Source: Pullichristensenella excrementipullorum (lineage in GTDB: Bacteria; Bacillota; Clostridia; Christensenellales; Aristaeellaceae). Taken from it: a stretch of DNA of 64,000 nt. The notes under the pieces were generated by a model. That model ran no database searches, was not told where the DNA came from, and saw nothing but the letters and a program-made list of their open reading frames with translations. Location: assembly GCA_018713365.1 (NCBI GenBank), contig DVOU01000028.1, forward strand, positions 1 to 64,000. Direction: 5' to 3'. The position numbers were made by a program, and so were the translations under genes. Shown here piece after piece: positions 1 through 7,009 of this stretch; positions within the stretch are counted from its first letter, which is position 1; every line of letters begins with the position of its first letter.

Positions 1-507
1 GTGGGGATGAACCGCGCCTGAGCAAGCCGGCGCAGGCGTGAGCGGACATCTGCCCCACGCACGTGGGGATGAACCGAAACGCATCGCATCACAGCATAAC
101 CAATGAACAATCTGCCCCACGCACGTGGGGATGAACCGAAAAGCACGATCAGTCCGTAAAATCCATCTCCAATCTGCCCCACGCACGTGGGGATGAACCG
201 ATCGAGCGCGACCGCAACGGCTATGTGACCGCCCATCTGCCCCACGCACGTGGGGATGAACCGTTGTTATAGCGACGCTTCCGCGAAACGCGGGAAGATC
301 TGCCCCACGCACGTGGGGATGAACCGTCAAAACATGGTATGGTATGGCGTGAGCATACATCTGCCCCACGCACGTGGGGATGAATCGCCAGCGCCGTCGG
401 TGTCGTGACCATGTCCAGAAATCCGCTCCCACGCACGTGACGAACCGAAAGGCCAGACCATCACCGGCGAAGCAGCTCTATTTGCCCCATACAAGCGAGG
501 ATGACCG
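1..507 (+). CRISPR. CRISPR array, type I-E-like repeats, leader-distal end
   Basis: Full 29-nt repeats lie at 48-76, 110-138, 172-200, 235-263 and 298-326. The first copy is cut by the window edge (1-14). The copy at 359-387 ends GAATCG instead of GAACCG. The copies at 421-447 (deletion) and 479-507 (many changes) are decayed. Spacers are 32-34 nt and all differ. The repeat contains the palindrome CCCCACG-CA-CGTGGGG and ends GTGGGGATGAACCG, as in type I-E repeats. In that family the leader lies upstream of this strand, so the decay marks the old, leader-distal end on the right. No cas gene is inside the window; they would have to lie to the left. Confidence 0.96.
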
Positions 508-568
508 TATCAAAAGAAACATATGATTTGACGGGAAGGATCTTGATACAAAAGACATAGAAGGAAAT

Positions 569-895
569 ATGCCATCCGCGTCAGCGGATAAAAGAACGGG
601 TATCAATACAGCGCCATTGAAGGAAACACTGGAATGGGCGGGCCACAGCTGCTTTTCCACAACGGCGGATACCTATGCGCATGTGTTGGCGGGAAGTAAA
701 AACCGCCTTGCCCAGTCCATCGACAGCGCCTTGCTGGAACCGATCGGTCAGGAAGCGGTCAGGAAGTGCCTCACCCAGGCGCGTGACCGAAAAAAGAAAA
801 CCCCGAAAACGCCATGTTTTCGAGGTTTCCCGTTGGTGGAGCATACCGGACTCGAACCGGTGATCTCTACACTGCCAGAACAACCAGGGCGGTAG
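569..895 (+). pseudogene. Tyrosine integrase C-terminal remnant
   Basis: From about 618 the reading frame matches the C-terminus of the intact integrase at 7010-8152. It keeps the H of WAGHS and the catalytic Y of TADTYAHV, followed by SKNRLAQSIDSALLEPIG. DNA similarity continues to 878, about 260 bp shared with 8019-8280. Everything upstream of the last ~50 codons is missing, including the R, K and HxxR catalytic residues. The stop codon has changed from TAG to CAG, so the frame runs into the tRNA-derived repeat. It is best explained as the end of an older, related element in tandem at the same tRNA site, not a functional gene. Confidence 0.85.
795..878. repeat. attL-like 84-bp direct repeat (tRNA-Ala 3' fragment)
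   Basis: Perfect copy of 8197-8280. It contains the 3' half of tRNA-Ala (anticodon loop to CCA) and the tRNA terminator hairpin, but the 5' half of the tRNA is absent, as expected for the distal attachment site of an element inserted at a tRNA 3' end. Confidence 0.85.
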
Positions 896-1384
896 CGCAA
901 GGGCTGGAAAGGCTCATTCTTTGAGGTGCAGCCTTGAATTTCCCCAATTTAGGGACAGCTTTGACAAGGGCTGGAAGATTCCGACGGATGCTTGCACGGG
1001 ATTTCCCTCGATTTGGTTAGGTAAATGGTTAGGAACGGCGAAGATTTCTTTGGATGTTTTCAGGTGCGCATTCTCTCTGCGATATGTCTGGCGGAAGGGA
1101 TGAAATGCCGCAACAGGCGGAGCACAGGGCTATTAAGGTCATGGGGTTGGTAAGCGTTACGCGCACCACCGCTGCTGATATATAGGCATCCTCTTCAACA
1201 GGCTACTCTCCTATCTTTTTACGGCCTGGCGATCATCTCTACGACAATTGCAGAATCCGTGGAGAATACAGTTTTCTAAAATGAGAATGTTAAATCATGC
1301 GTTGATATATTGAAAAGCGATAAAATGCAGCGCTTGGGGGTTGACTCTCAGCGCACTGTATATAGGGGCTGTGAGAAATGCCGC
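896..1384. other. Gene-free left end of the element
   Basis: No convincing coding frame with a ribosome binding site is seen here. The stretch is mixed in base composition, with A+T-rich patches around 1250-1320. A TTGACT sequence at 1341 has no properly spaced -10 box. Confidence 0.5.
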
Positions 1385-1679
1385 CGCTATACGGGCACGA
1401 GACGCGCGCGTTTCCCGCACTGCCGCTGATGGACGCGGGGGACACCATAAATCCGCCAGCAGCGTTATGCGCAGGCCGACCACGCTATAAGAGTGCCAAC
1501 AGAATGACACCCGTCGCACGAGGCCGAGCGTCACGACGCAATGCCGCCGCTATACAGGCAGCGTCAGGGCATCACCCACCCGTCGCAAACGTCGCGCGGC
1601 GGGCAAACCGTCACACCACGCGACCCGCGCTATACAGGCGGCAGGCCGGCAGCGTCACGACACCACCCCCGCCGCTATA
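1385..1679 (+). repeat. Five scattered copies of CGCTATA in a G+C-rich stretch
   Basis: CGCTATA occurs at 1385, 1483, 1548, 1628 and 1673. Around the last three copies a longer degenerate unit is visible: GTCACGAC upstream and CAGGCGGC-like sequence downstream. ACCCGTCGCA is also repeated at 1509 and 1578. The stretch lies just upstream of the first gene of the element. It could be a set of protein-binding sites or iterons. No function can be assigned from sequence. Confidence 0.5.
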
Positions 1680-1808
1680 TACAGCGGAAGGGCGCGCCGC
1701 CCAGCCCCCCGACACGCCCTGCCTATAGGAGAAAACCGCAACGCCGCCCGGAAAGGAGGCCAGCGACCGCGGCGGCAGGCACCACGACGCAAAGAAAGGG
1801 AGAGCATT

Positions 1809-2222
1809 ATGCAGGAAATGAACGACGCTGAGTTTCTCCGCATGGTCGGCCAACTCTATGAGTACGCTCTGAGAAAAGAGGATGACAACGATTATATACT
1901 CAACACGCCTCAGTATCTGAAACTGGTCGAGGCGCAGGCAGCCTTTACACGATTGGCGGAAAAGAACGACGGCACTGTGGAGATGGTGCGCCTCTCGCCG
2001 CGGGAGCGGTGCGCTGGGCTGGAAGCGCAAGTCCTCGTGCTCGACCTGAAGCCCGAGGACTTGCCCGGCTTCTTCCGCGTCCTGCAATACGGCACAGGAC
2101 TGTACGTCGAGGCCAAAACCACGGGTGAGGTCTGCATGAGCATGACCATCCCGAACGTGTTCATCAAGCGTTCGGAAGCCGTCCTGCCGGCGGAAGAGGA
2201 ACTCGCCGAAGGAGAGTTTTGA
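1809..2222 (+). CDS. Hypothetical protein of the integrative element (137 aa)
   Basis: I do not recognise the family. The start is an ATG preceded by AAAGGGAGAG at a normal distance. The protein is acidic and soluble, with no signal peptide or membrane segment. Its N-terminal half is predicted helical (residues 1-60), followed by a mixed region with the hydrophobic stretch LEAQVLVLDL and a Glu-rich tail. It is followed after 15 bp by a 47-codon gene with its own strong ribosome binding site, so the two probably share a transcript. As the first gene inside the left end, it may be an accessory or replication-related gene, but nothing in the sequence decides this. Confidence 0.65.
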   Translation: MQEMNDAEFLRMVGQLYEYALRKEDDNDYILNTPQYLKLVEAQAAFTRLAEKNDGTVEMVRLSPRERCAGLEAQVLVLDLKPEDLPGFFRVLQYGTGLYVEAKTTGEVCMSMTIPNVFIKRSEAVLPAEEELAEGEF

Positions 2223-2237
2223 GAGGAGAAAGCGATT

Positions 2238-2381
2238 ATGTGCAATATTTTTGACGATCTCTTTGACGGCGCGTTCGACCTCAACGGGGATGCCAAGACT
2301 ACCATGGACGAAGCGTTCCTCGCCATGCAATGCATGGAAGAGGCGGAACAAACGAAGGCGGGGGATGGTGCGGACGGATGA
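2238..2381 (+). CDS. Small acidic protein with an EF-hand-like loop (47 aa)
   Basis: The short frame has a strong ribosome binding site (GAGAGGAG, 10 bp before ATG) right after the 137-aa gene. The peptide starts MCNIFDDLFDGAFD and contains DLNGDAKTTMDE. This 12-residue loop has D, N, D at positions 1, 3, 5 and E at 12, as in Ca2+-binding EF-hand or dockerin loops, except that the usual Gly at position 6 is Ala. Short proteins with an 'FD.NGDGK' loop are common in clostridial genomes and mobile elements, and their role is unknown to me. The good start site and motif support it as real, although it is short. Confidence 0.6.
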   Translation: MCNIFDDLFDGAFDLNGDAKTTMDEAFLAMQCMEEAEQTKAGDGADG

Positions 2382-2511
2382 TCTTCGGAGCTAACTTCCT
2401 GCGGCGATAGGAGAGGGCGAAGGCCGTCTCTTTTTCTTTGCGCCGGAAGCAAGGCCGCGCGCCGCCAACAACGGCAGAAAAAACGGGATCTGTTTTGCGG
2501 AGGGAAAAGGA

Positions 2512-2724
2512 ATGAAATGCTTTATACTGTGCACCGCAGACGACGGCAGACGAATTGCGTATTTTGCCAATCGCAGATGGGTCAGACGGGCACTGGCGGC
2601 GCTGGAAAGGGAAGAAATGCTCCACATTTGCCATACGAATAGCAGAGCGGGGAGCGCATCCCGGTATTTTACAATGGATGAATGGAAAGTTACGATTTTT
2701 GAGGCACGACGCACCGAACGCTAA
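2512..2724 (+). CDS. Hypothetical basic protein (70 aa)
   Basis: The ATG is preceded by GGAGGGAAAAGGA, a strong ribosome binding site. The protein is basic (many Arg) and soluble, with an N-terminal beta-like start MKCFILCTADDG and a helical Arg-rich middle (RRWVRRALAALERE). No family is recognised. It ends 15 bp before the convergent repressor gene on the other strand. Its size, charge and place in a mobile element would suit a small DNA-binding or regulatory protein, but no helix-turn-helix is evident, so this is only a guess. Confidence 0.55.
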   Translation: MKCFILCTADDGRRIAYFANRRWVRRALAALEREEMLHICHTNSRAGSASRYFTMDEWKVTIFEARRTER

Positions 2725-2738
2725 CCTCAAAAGAAACG

Positions 2739-2954
2739 CTAATGACGGGGATACGGCTTCTTTTCATCCGTAAGTCCTGCCAGATAGTCCATGCTGGTGT
2801 CCAAAGCCAAGGCGATGCGCTTGCATTGCTCGAAGGTGAAATGACGTTTCTCAGACTCAGTTTTGGAATAATCGCTCTGGTCGATGCCGGTAAGCATCTG
2901 CATTTTGATCTGCGTGTAGCCCTTTTCCTTCCGCAAATCCCTGAGTCTGGACAC
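2739..2954 (-). CDS. XRE-family transcriptional regulator (71 aa)
   Basis: This is a single Cro/C1-type helix-turn-helix domain. RDLRKEKGYTQIKMQ forms helices 1-2, and the recognition region follows in TGIDQSDYSKTE. The tail FEQCKRIALALDTSMDYLAG is typical of XRE proteins. The start is a GTG with GGAGGTGATT upstream. An ATG 3 bp further out is in a different frame and gives no known protein. It is divergent from the zinc-ribbon lipoprotein genes, with a consensus promoter in between, so it probably represses that promoter and/or its own. Its job in the element would be to keep cargo or transfer genes quiet. Confidence 0.88.
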   Translation of the reverse strand: MSRLRDLRKEKGYTQIKMQMLTGIDQSDYSKTESEKRHFTFEQCKRIALALDTSMDYLAGLTDEKKPYPRH

Positions 2955-2993
2955 ATAATCACCTCCACGGTATTATTATGGCTGAATGACCTA

Positions 2994-3023
2994 TTGACAA
3001 TTATGGTGAAATTAACCTATAAT
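2994..3023 (+). promoter_or_regulatory. Consensus promoter for the zinc-ribbon lipoprotein genes
   Basis: TTGACA (2994-2999) and TATAAT (3018-3023) are separated by 18 bp. They lie between the XRE gene and the rightward genes, a likely operator region for the XRE repressor. Confidence 0.8.
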
Positions 3024-3119
3024 AGTTGTGTTATACGCAATGGAAGGCTTGTTTGGAGGGTTCGGCATATTCCTTCAGGCAGCGTATCAAGGAATACACA
3101 TAACAGGAGGGGGCTAAAA

Positions 3120-3353
3120 ATGGGTACGGGCAACAGCAAACGATTTATCTCCATTATTCTTGTGCTTCTGGTGGTGGGGCTAGTCCTCCACGCATGTAGC
3201 GCCAGTCCCGATCGCTCGTCTGCTACATGTGGATCGTGCGGGCGCACCTATGCGCCAGGAGATTCCGGTGGCAATTATATGAACATAGCGAGGACAGGCA
3301 TGTGCAATAATTGTTATGGTAATTTCGAGTGGGCGCAGAGTATTTTAGATTAG
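3120..3353 (+). CDS. Small zinc-ribbon-like lipoprotein (77 aa)
   Basis: The start is the ATG behind AGGAGGGGG. An upstream in-frame ATG at 2742 would read through the promoter and is rejected. Residues 8-27 are a hydrophobic export signal ending in LHAC, a probable lipobox, so the mature protein would be about 50 residues anchored at Cys28. It carries CGSCGRTYAPG and, 20 residues later, CNNC, which is a four-Cys zinc-ribbon pattern. It is followed by a second lipoprotein and a cytoplasmic zinc-ribbon gene. The function is unknown. A cell-surface role such as exclusion of a second element or phage is possible but not shown. Confidence 0.75.
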   Translation: MGTGNSKRFISIILVLLVVGLVLHACSASPDRSSATCGSCGRTYAPGDSGGNYMNIARTGMCNNCYGNFEWAQSILD

Positions 3354-3413
3354 CTTCAATGGATCTATGGCTCGACAAGTTGTATCATCACGCCCCGATG
3401 GGAGGATCACATT

Positions 3414-3836
3414 ATGAGAAAAGTCTTGGTTTTCATTCTGGTTACACTTGTTGCCGTGGGTTTGACGGCTTGCAAGAACACAGCGCCAACGCCCACGGCC
3501 ACGGACGCGCCGCCAGCACCGATCGCTACAACGACCGATGAGCCGATGACACCAGAGGCGACGATGCCTGCTGCACTGCCGCCGACGGTACAGGCAACCG
3601 AACGACCGACAGAAAGGCCGAGAACCGGCACAAACACGAGAAGCGCGACACGTTTTACCAATGCCTTTGGAACACCGACAACGCGCTGCGCCCATCCGGG
3701 ATGTTCAAACTTCATTGCTTCTTCAGGCGACACCAACTGTTGCACTGCGCACTCGAACCGCTGCCTGCAATGCGGGCGTTACATCGACGAAGACGCCATG
3801 TTTTGCCTTAGCTGCATCACCGATGCGCTGAGTTGA
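3414..3836 (+). CDS. Lipoprotein with Pro/Thr linker and Cys-rich C-terminal domain (140 aa)
   Basis: Residues 1-20 form a lipoprotein signal (VGLTAC lipobox). Residues 22-85 are a Pro/Thr/Ala-rich unstructured linker, typical of a wall-spanning stalk. Residues 90-140 hold seven Cys in CAHPGC, CC, CLQC and CLSC arrangements plus a His, a likely two-site zinc-binding module. The gene is 60 bp after the first zinc-ribbon lipoprotein and shares its design of membrane anchor plus external metal-binding knuckle, so the two may act together. No enzyme motif is present and I do not recognise the family. The start ATG follows a GGGAGG. Confidence 0.78.
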   Translation: MRKVLVFILVTLVAVGLTACKNTAPTPTATDAPPAPIATTTDEPMTPEATMPAALPPTVQATERPTERPRTGTNTRSATRFTNAFGTPTTRCAHPGCSNFIASSGDTNCCTAHSNRCLQCGRYIDEDAMFCLSCITDALS

Positions 3837-3859
3837 CAACAACAAAGGAGGAAAACAAT

Positions 3860-4093
3860 ATGGCCATAATCAAATGTCGGGAATGTGGCAGGGATGTCTC
3901 GGACCGCGCACGGAACTGTCCCAATTGCGGCTGCCCCATAGATACGCGGGTCTACTGCCCGAAATGCGGAAGCAGCGACGTCACTACCATCAGCGGCGCG
4001 AGCAAGGTGGCTTCCATCGCAATGTGGGGTATCTTTGCAGCCAACAAAGTCAAAAGCACCTATAAGTGCTGTTCCTGTGGGTTCAAGTTCTAG
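3860..4093 (+). CDS. Double zinc-ribbon protein (77 aa)
   Basis: The ATG is preceded by AAAGGAGG, so I start here rather than at the in-frame ATG at 3833 that overlaps the preceding stop. The protein begins MAIIKCRECGRDVSD and continues with CPNCG, YCPKCGSSDV and a final CCSCG, that is eight or more paired Cys forming two zinc ribbons. A short hydrophobic stretch (VASIAMWGIFAANKV) separates them and could touch a membrane. There is no signal peptide. It is the third consecutive zinc-ribbon gene of the element, and the transcription terminator follows after about 110 bp. Confidence 0.78.
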   Translation: MAIIKCRECGRDVSDRARNCPNCGCPIDTRVYCPKCGSSDVTTISGASKVASIAMWGIFAANKVKSTYKCCSCGFKF

Positions 4094-4205
4094 GGTGAAG
4101 GAAGCGGCAAGACGGGAAATGCAGCGTATGTTACAGGAGTGGATACTACAGGAGAAAGGCATGTGCTTTCTGTGACGGGACAGTAAGAACTCGACGGAAA
4201 ATTTA

Positions 4206-4235
4206 AAAAGAAGCGCGACTCGAGCCGCGCTTTTT
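4206..4235 (+). terminator. Rho-independent terminator after the zinc-ribbon genes
   Basis: Stem AGCGCG/CGCGCT with loop ACTCGAGC, followed by TTTTT and preceded by AAAAAG. It could work on both strands. Confidence 0.75.
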
Positions 4236-4247
4236 AATTTATATATA

Positions 4248-4351
4248 GTATCAAATCTGGCATAAGTAAAATTCGTATCAAATCCTATTGACACGCCTGA
4301 TTTTCTGGCATATAATATTCATACCATAACTAACGAACGTCTGATTTGATA
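4248..4351 (+). promoter_or_regulatory. Promoter of the serine recombinase gene with three 9-10-bp repeats
   Basis: TTGACA (4288-4293), 17 bp, TATAAT (4311-4316). GTATCAAATC occurs at 4248-4257 and 4275-4284 (27 bp apart) and inverted as GATTTGATA at 4343-4351. One copy lies directly before the -35 box and one in the leader, so a protein bound there would control the promoter. Resolvases often bind such res-like repeats and regulate themselves. Confidence 0.72.
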
Positions 4352-4368
4352 TGAAAGGCAGAGAAGGC

Positions 4369-5055
4369 ATGTCGAAGGTATACGGTTATTGCAGGATTTC
4401 TACGGCGAGGCAGAGCATCGAGCGGCAGATACGCAACATCCGAGCCGCATATCCAGAGGCCATTATCGTGCAGGAAGTGTATACGGGCGCAAGGACGGAC
4501 GGGCGCAGGGAGTACGAGCGTCTATGCGCAACGGCGCAGGCAGGCGATACAATCGTATTTGACAGCGTATCGCGCATGAGCAGGAATGCGGTGGAAGGCT
4601 TTGAACAATACCAGCGCTTCTTTACTGGCGGCGTGGAACTGGTGTTTCTGAAAGAACGCTACATTGATACCGCTACGTACAAGAAGGCGCTGGCCAGCGG
4701 CATCCCGATGACGGGGACGAATGTAGACTACATTCTGGAAGGCGTGAATCGGTACCTGATGGCGTTGGCAAGGGAACAGATTTCTTTAGCCTTTGAGCAG
4801 GCAGAGAAGGAAATGCGCGACCTGCACCAGCGGACAAAAGAGGGAATCGAAACAGCGCGTCTGAGGGGAAAGCAGATTGGACAGCAGAAAGGCCGTAAGC
4901 TGAACGTCAAAAAAGCGGCGGCGGCCAAAGAAATCATCCGCAAGCACGCGAAGGATTTTTCCGGCACACTGACCGACGTGGAGTGCATCAAATTGACAGG
5001 CTTGGCGCGCAATACCTACTACAAGTACAAAAGGGAACTGCGCGGCGAGGGCTAA
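4369..5055 (+). CDS. Serine recombinase (resolvase/invertase family, 228 aa)
   Basis: The protein begins MSKVYGYCRIST, with the nucleophile Ser11 and Arg9. The catalytic-domain motifs continue with DSVSRMSRNAVEG at about residues 65-77. Residues 1-145 are the resolvase domain, then a long helix (residues 125-160), and residues 185-228 a small DNA-binding domain with HTH-like TLTDVECIKLTGLARNTYYKYK. I chose the ATG at 4369, behind GGCAGAGAAGG, over the ATG at 4351, which has no ribosome binding site and is part of a repeat. It is standard in length for small resolvases. It probably resolves multimers or inverts DNA inside the element. Confidence 0.92.
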   Translation: MSKVYGYCRISTARQSIERQIRNIRAAYPEAIIVQEVYTGARTDGRREYERLCATAQAGDTIVFDSVSRMSRNAVEGFEQYQRFFTGGVELVFLKERYIDTATYKKALASGIPMTGTNVDYILEGVNRYLMALAREQISLAFEQAEKEMRDLHQRTKEGIETARLRGKQIGQQKGRKLNVKKAAAAKEIIRKHAKDFSGTLTDVECIKLTGLARNTYYKYKRELRGEG

Positions 5056-5272
5056 ACGCCGTTTTACGAAGCGGGGATAGTTTTCATATTTTCATAACGC
5101 CAACTAAAAGGCCGTGAAAGAAGTTATTTGGAGTGTCTCTGACAGCACAAATTTTGATGGGGATTCGCGTGATACCGATGAAGATCAATATGAAAAAAGA
5201 AACGTTATATCGGAGAAACACGAACGATCCGCCAACAAAAATATTAAATTTAGAGCAAATGCCAAGAAGTGG
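5056..5272. other. Gene-free A+T-rich stretch
   Basis: No coding frame with a start site is seen between the recombinase stop and the promoter at 5273. Confidence 0.5.
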
Positions 5273-5416
5273 TTGACAAAATAGAAATTTGGTGTATAAT
5301 ACACGCTACATTCCCCATAGGACTACGGGCGCATAGACGCCTGTAGAAGTAGCCATCGCGCGTTTCGCCGATGCAAACGACCTGCACAAGGCAGGGCTGT
5401 TTGCGTCGGCTTTTTT
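5273..5416 (+). ncRNA. Short transcription unit: small RNA or attenuated leader
   Basis: TTGACA (5273-5278), 16 bp, TATAAT (5295-5300) would start a transcript near 5307. A very strong terminator follows at 5367-5416: stem GCCGATGCAAAC/GTTTGCGTCGGC with an inner CCTGC/GCAGG stem, then six T. The predicted RNA is about 110 nt, with no open frame behind a ribosome binding site. It is either an independent small RNA or an attenuated leader of the ATPase gene 180 bp downstream. Confidence 0.6.
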
Positions 5417-5542
5417 GCACCTTGAAAACTGAATAAGGGACAACTGCCGAGGTATGGAACCAGAGCGCAGGCGGCAACCATGCGACGACGCGCGACAGCG
5501 CAGAGCGTGGGCAGAGTGGCGTGGTCGGTCTACACGGCGGCC

Positions 5543-5575
5543 AGAGATAAAATAGAGATAAAATAGAGATAAAAA
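5543..5575 (+). repeat. Three tandem 11-bp repeats before the ATPase gene
   Basis: AGAGATAAAAT occurs at 5543 and 5554, then a near copy at 5565, directly before the ribosome binding site AAAAGGAG of the next gene. The 11-bp period is about one DNA helix turn. Confidence 0.7.
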
Positions 5576-5598
5576 TAGAAAAGGAGTAGAGTGCCAGT

Positions 5599-6900
5599 TT
5601 GGTAAAAATAGTAGACAGCATCATGGGGTCGGGAAAGACGACATGGTATATGGAATATGTGAACAGGTACCCAGAGCAAAAATACATCATCGTGGTGCCG
5701 TATATCGAGGAATGCAATCGGATATTGGAAAAGTGTGGAGAGATGGGCTTTGTCCAGCCGGAAGCGGAGTACATGCCGTCAAAATCGGCATCGTTTCACG
5801 AATTACTGCGGACGCGCCACAGTATTGTGATGTGCCATGCGTTGTTCGCCTGCCTGAAACTAACTGAGGATGAGATAGCGCTTATTGGGCAGGAAAGATA
5901 TACACTGATCATCGACGAGACACCCCCAGTGATAGAGGAACTCAGCCTCAACGAGAATGAGATTGGGATGCTGGTTTCCAGCGGCGCCATTCAAATAGAG
6001 GAAGCAACGAAGCACGCAAAGTGGAGCGGAGGGAAGAATTACCCGAATATTGCCAGCGAGGCGCAGCGGGAATTGGAGCGCAGAGAGTATTATTATGAAA
6101 ACGGTTCGCTCATATGGACGCTGCCGGAGCGATTGATAACGGCGTTTGCCGAATGTATGGTTTTTACCTTCATGTTCACTGGGACGCACTTCGAGGCGTA
6201 TCTGCGCGCAAAAGACATTGGATATGAGGTATACCACCTCGCTGATGGTGAATTGGCAATAGGCGAACCATCGTTGCGGGAAGAAAAGGCGCGTATACGC
6301 ACGCTGCTCGATATATGCGATAACGAAAAATGGAACCGTATAGGCGAGTATGAGCCTCGAGGGCGGAGGCCATTTTCCATCAGTTGGTGGAAAAACAGCA
6401 AGCAACCGGATCGGGTCAGGGCACAGAAAAACGCCAGATGTTTCTATCAACATTATGGAGCAAAAGCAGGGGAAGCAATGTGGACGCTCCCGGCGCGCTT
6501 CTACGAAGAAAAAGGCTGTAGGGTCAAGGACTATGCAAGCGCATTTTGCCCGTGCAATCTGAGGGCTACGAATGCATTTCGTGAGGCGCGGTATCTAGCG
6601 TATTTATTGGACATCTATGAGCCGCCAGTGATCAAAAATTGGTTTGCGGCGCGTGGACAAATGACGAACGAACGGGTATATGCGCTGAATATGTTGGTGC
6701 AGTGGGTATGGCGGAGCGCTGTGCGCGACGGACAGATAATTCACCTTTATCTTCCCTCACAGCGGATGAGAAATATATTGTATGAATGGTTGGAGATTCC
6801 GGGCGAGGAACGCCCGAGAATTAAAAACAAAGTGTGGGAAAAGACAGCTTTTCAGGCATCGTCCCTTAAAGATAAAAGAGTAAAACACAAGGAGAATTGA
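5599..6900 (+). CDS. P-loop/DEAD-like ATPase of the integrative element (433 aa)
   Basis: The N-terminus has a Walker A motif, DSIMGSGKTT (residues 6-15). A Walker B/DEAD-like box, YTLIIDETPP, lies at 101-110, and VMCHALF at about 78-84 resembles helicase motif Ib. A FTGTHFEAY motif near 195 could be a sensor. There is no obvious second RecA domain with an arginine-finger motif. It resembles the helicase/translocase-like proteins that phages and integrative elements carry for replication or packaging. The start is a TTG with AAAAGGAG 13 bp upstream; no ATG or GTG fits. It is followed after 109 bp by the integrase. The exact role is uncertain. Confidence 0.7.
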   Translation: MVKIVDSIMGSGKTTWYMEYVNRYPEQKYIIVVPYIEECNRILEKCGEMGFVQPEAEYMPSKSASFHELLRTRHSIVMCHALFACLKLTEDEIALIGQERYTLIIDETPPVIEELSLNENEIGMLVSSGAIQIEEATKHAKWSGGKNYPNIASEAQRELERREYYYENGSLIWTLPERLITAFAECMVFTFMFTGTHFEAYLRAKDIGYEVYHLADGELAIGEPSLREEKARIRTLLDICDNEKWNRIGEYEPRGRRPFSISWWKNSKQPDRVRAQKNARCFYQHYGAKAGEAMWTLPARFYEEKGCRVKDYASAFCPCNLRATNAFREARYLAYLLDIYEPPVIKNWFAARGQMTNERVYALNMLVQWVWRSAVRDGQIIHLYLPSQRMRNILYEWLEIPGEERPRIKNKVWEKTAFQASSLKDKRVKHKEN

Positions 6901-7009
6901 CAGACGTGACCATGCTGATATATCATAAGAGCAGAGAAATGCGCACCTTGAAAACGTCATACCAAAGAGAGAGGCTTCGCCGTCAAATTGTAAAAGGAGC
7001 GTTGAGTAT

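Noticed and set aside
221..436. Minus-strand open frame with repeated SSPRAWGR over the CRISPR array
   Set aside because: It is the translation of the repeat itself, a well-known false gene in type I-E arrays, with no start signal.
841..878. Second tRNA-Ala gene in the left repeat
   Set aside because: Only the 3' half is present; the acceptor 5' strand and D-arm are absent, so it is an attachment-site fragment.
1378..1831. Overlapping open frames starting MPPLY in the repeat-rich stretch
   Set aside because: No ribosome binding site, low-complexity Pro/Arg/His-rich product, and the frames follow the DNA repeats, so they look like by-products of the composition.
1611..2351. 246-aa minus-strand frame opposite the first element genes
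   Set aside because: It runs antisense to two genes with good start sites and shows no recognisable protein.
2742..3119. Long upstream extension of the first zinc-ribbon lipoprotein
   Set aside because: It would translate the repressor gene in reverse and the promoter. The signal peptide at 3120 and AGGAGG mark the real start.
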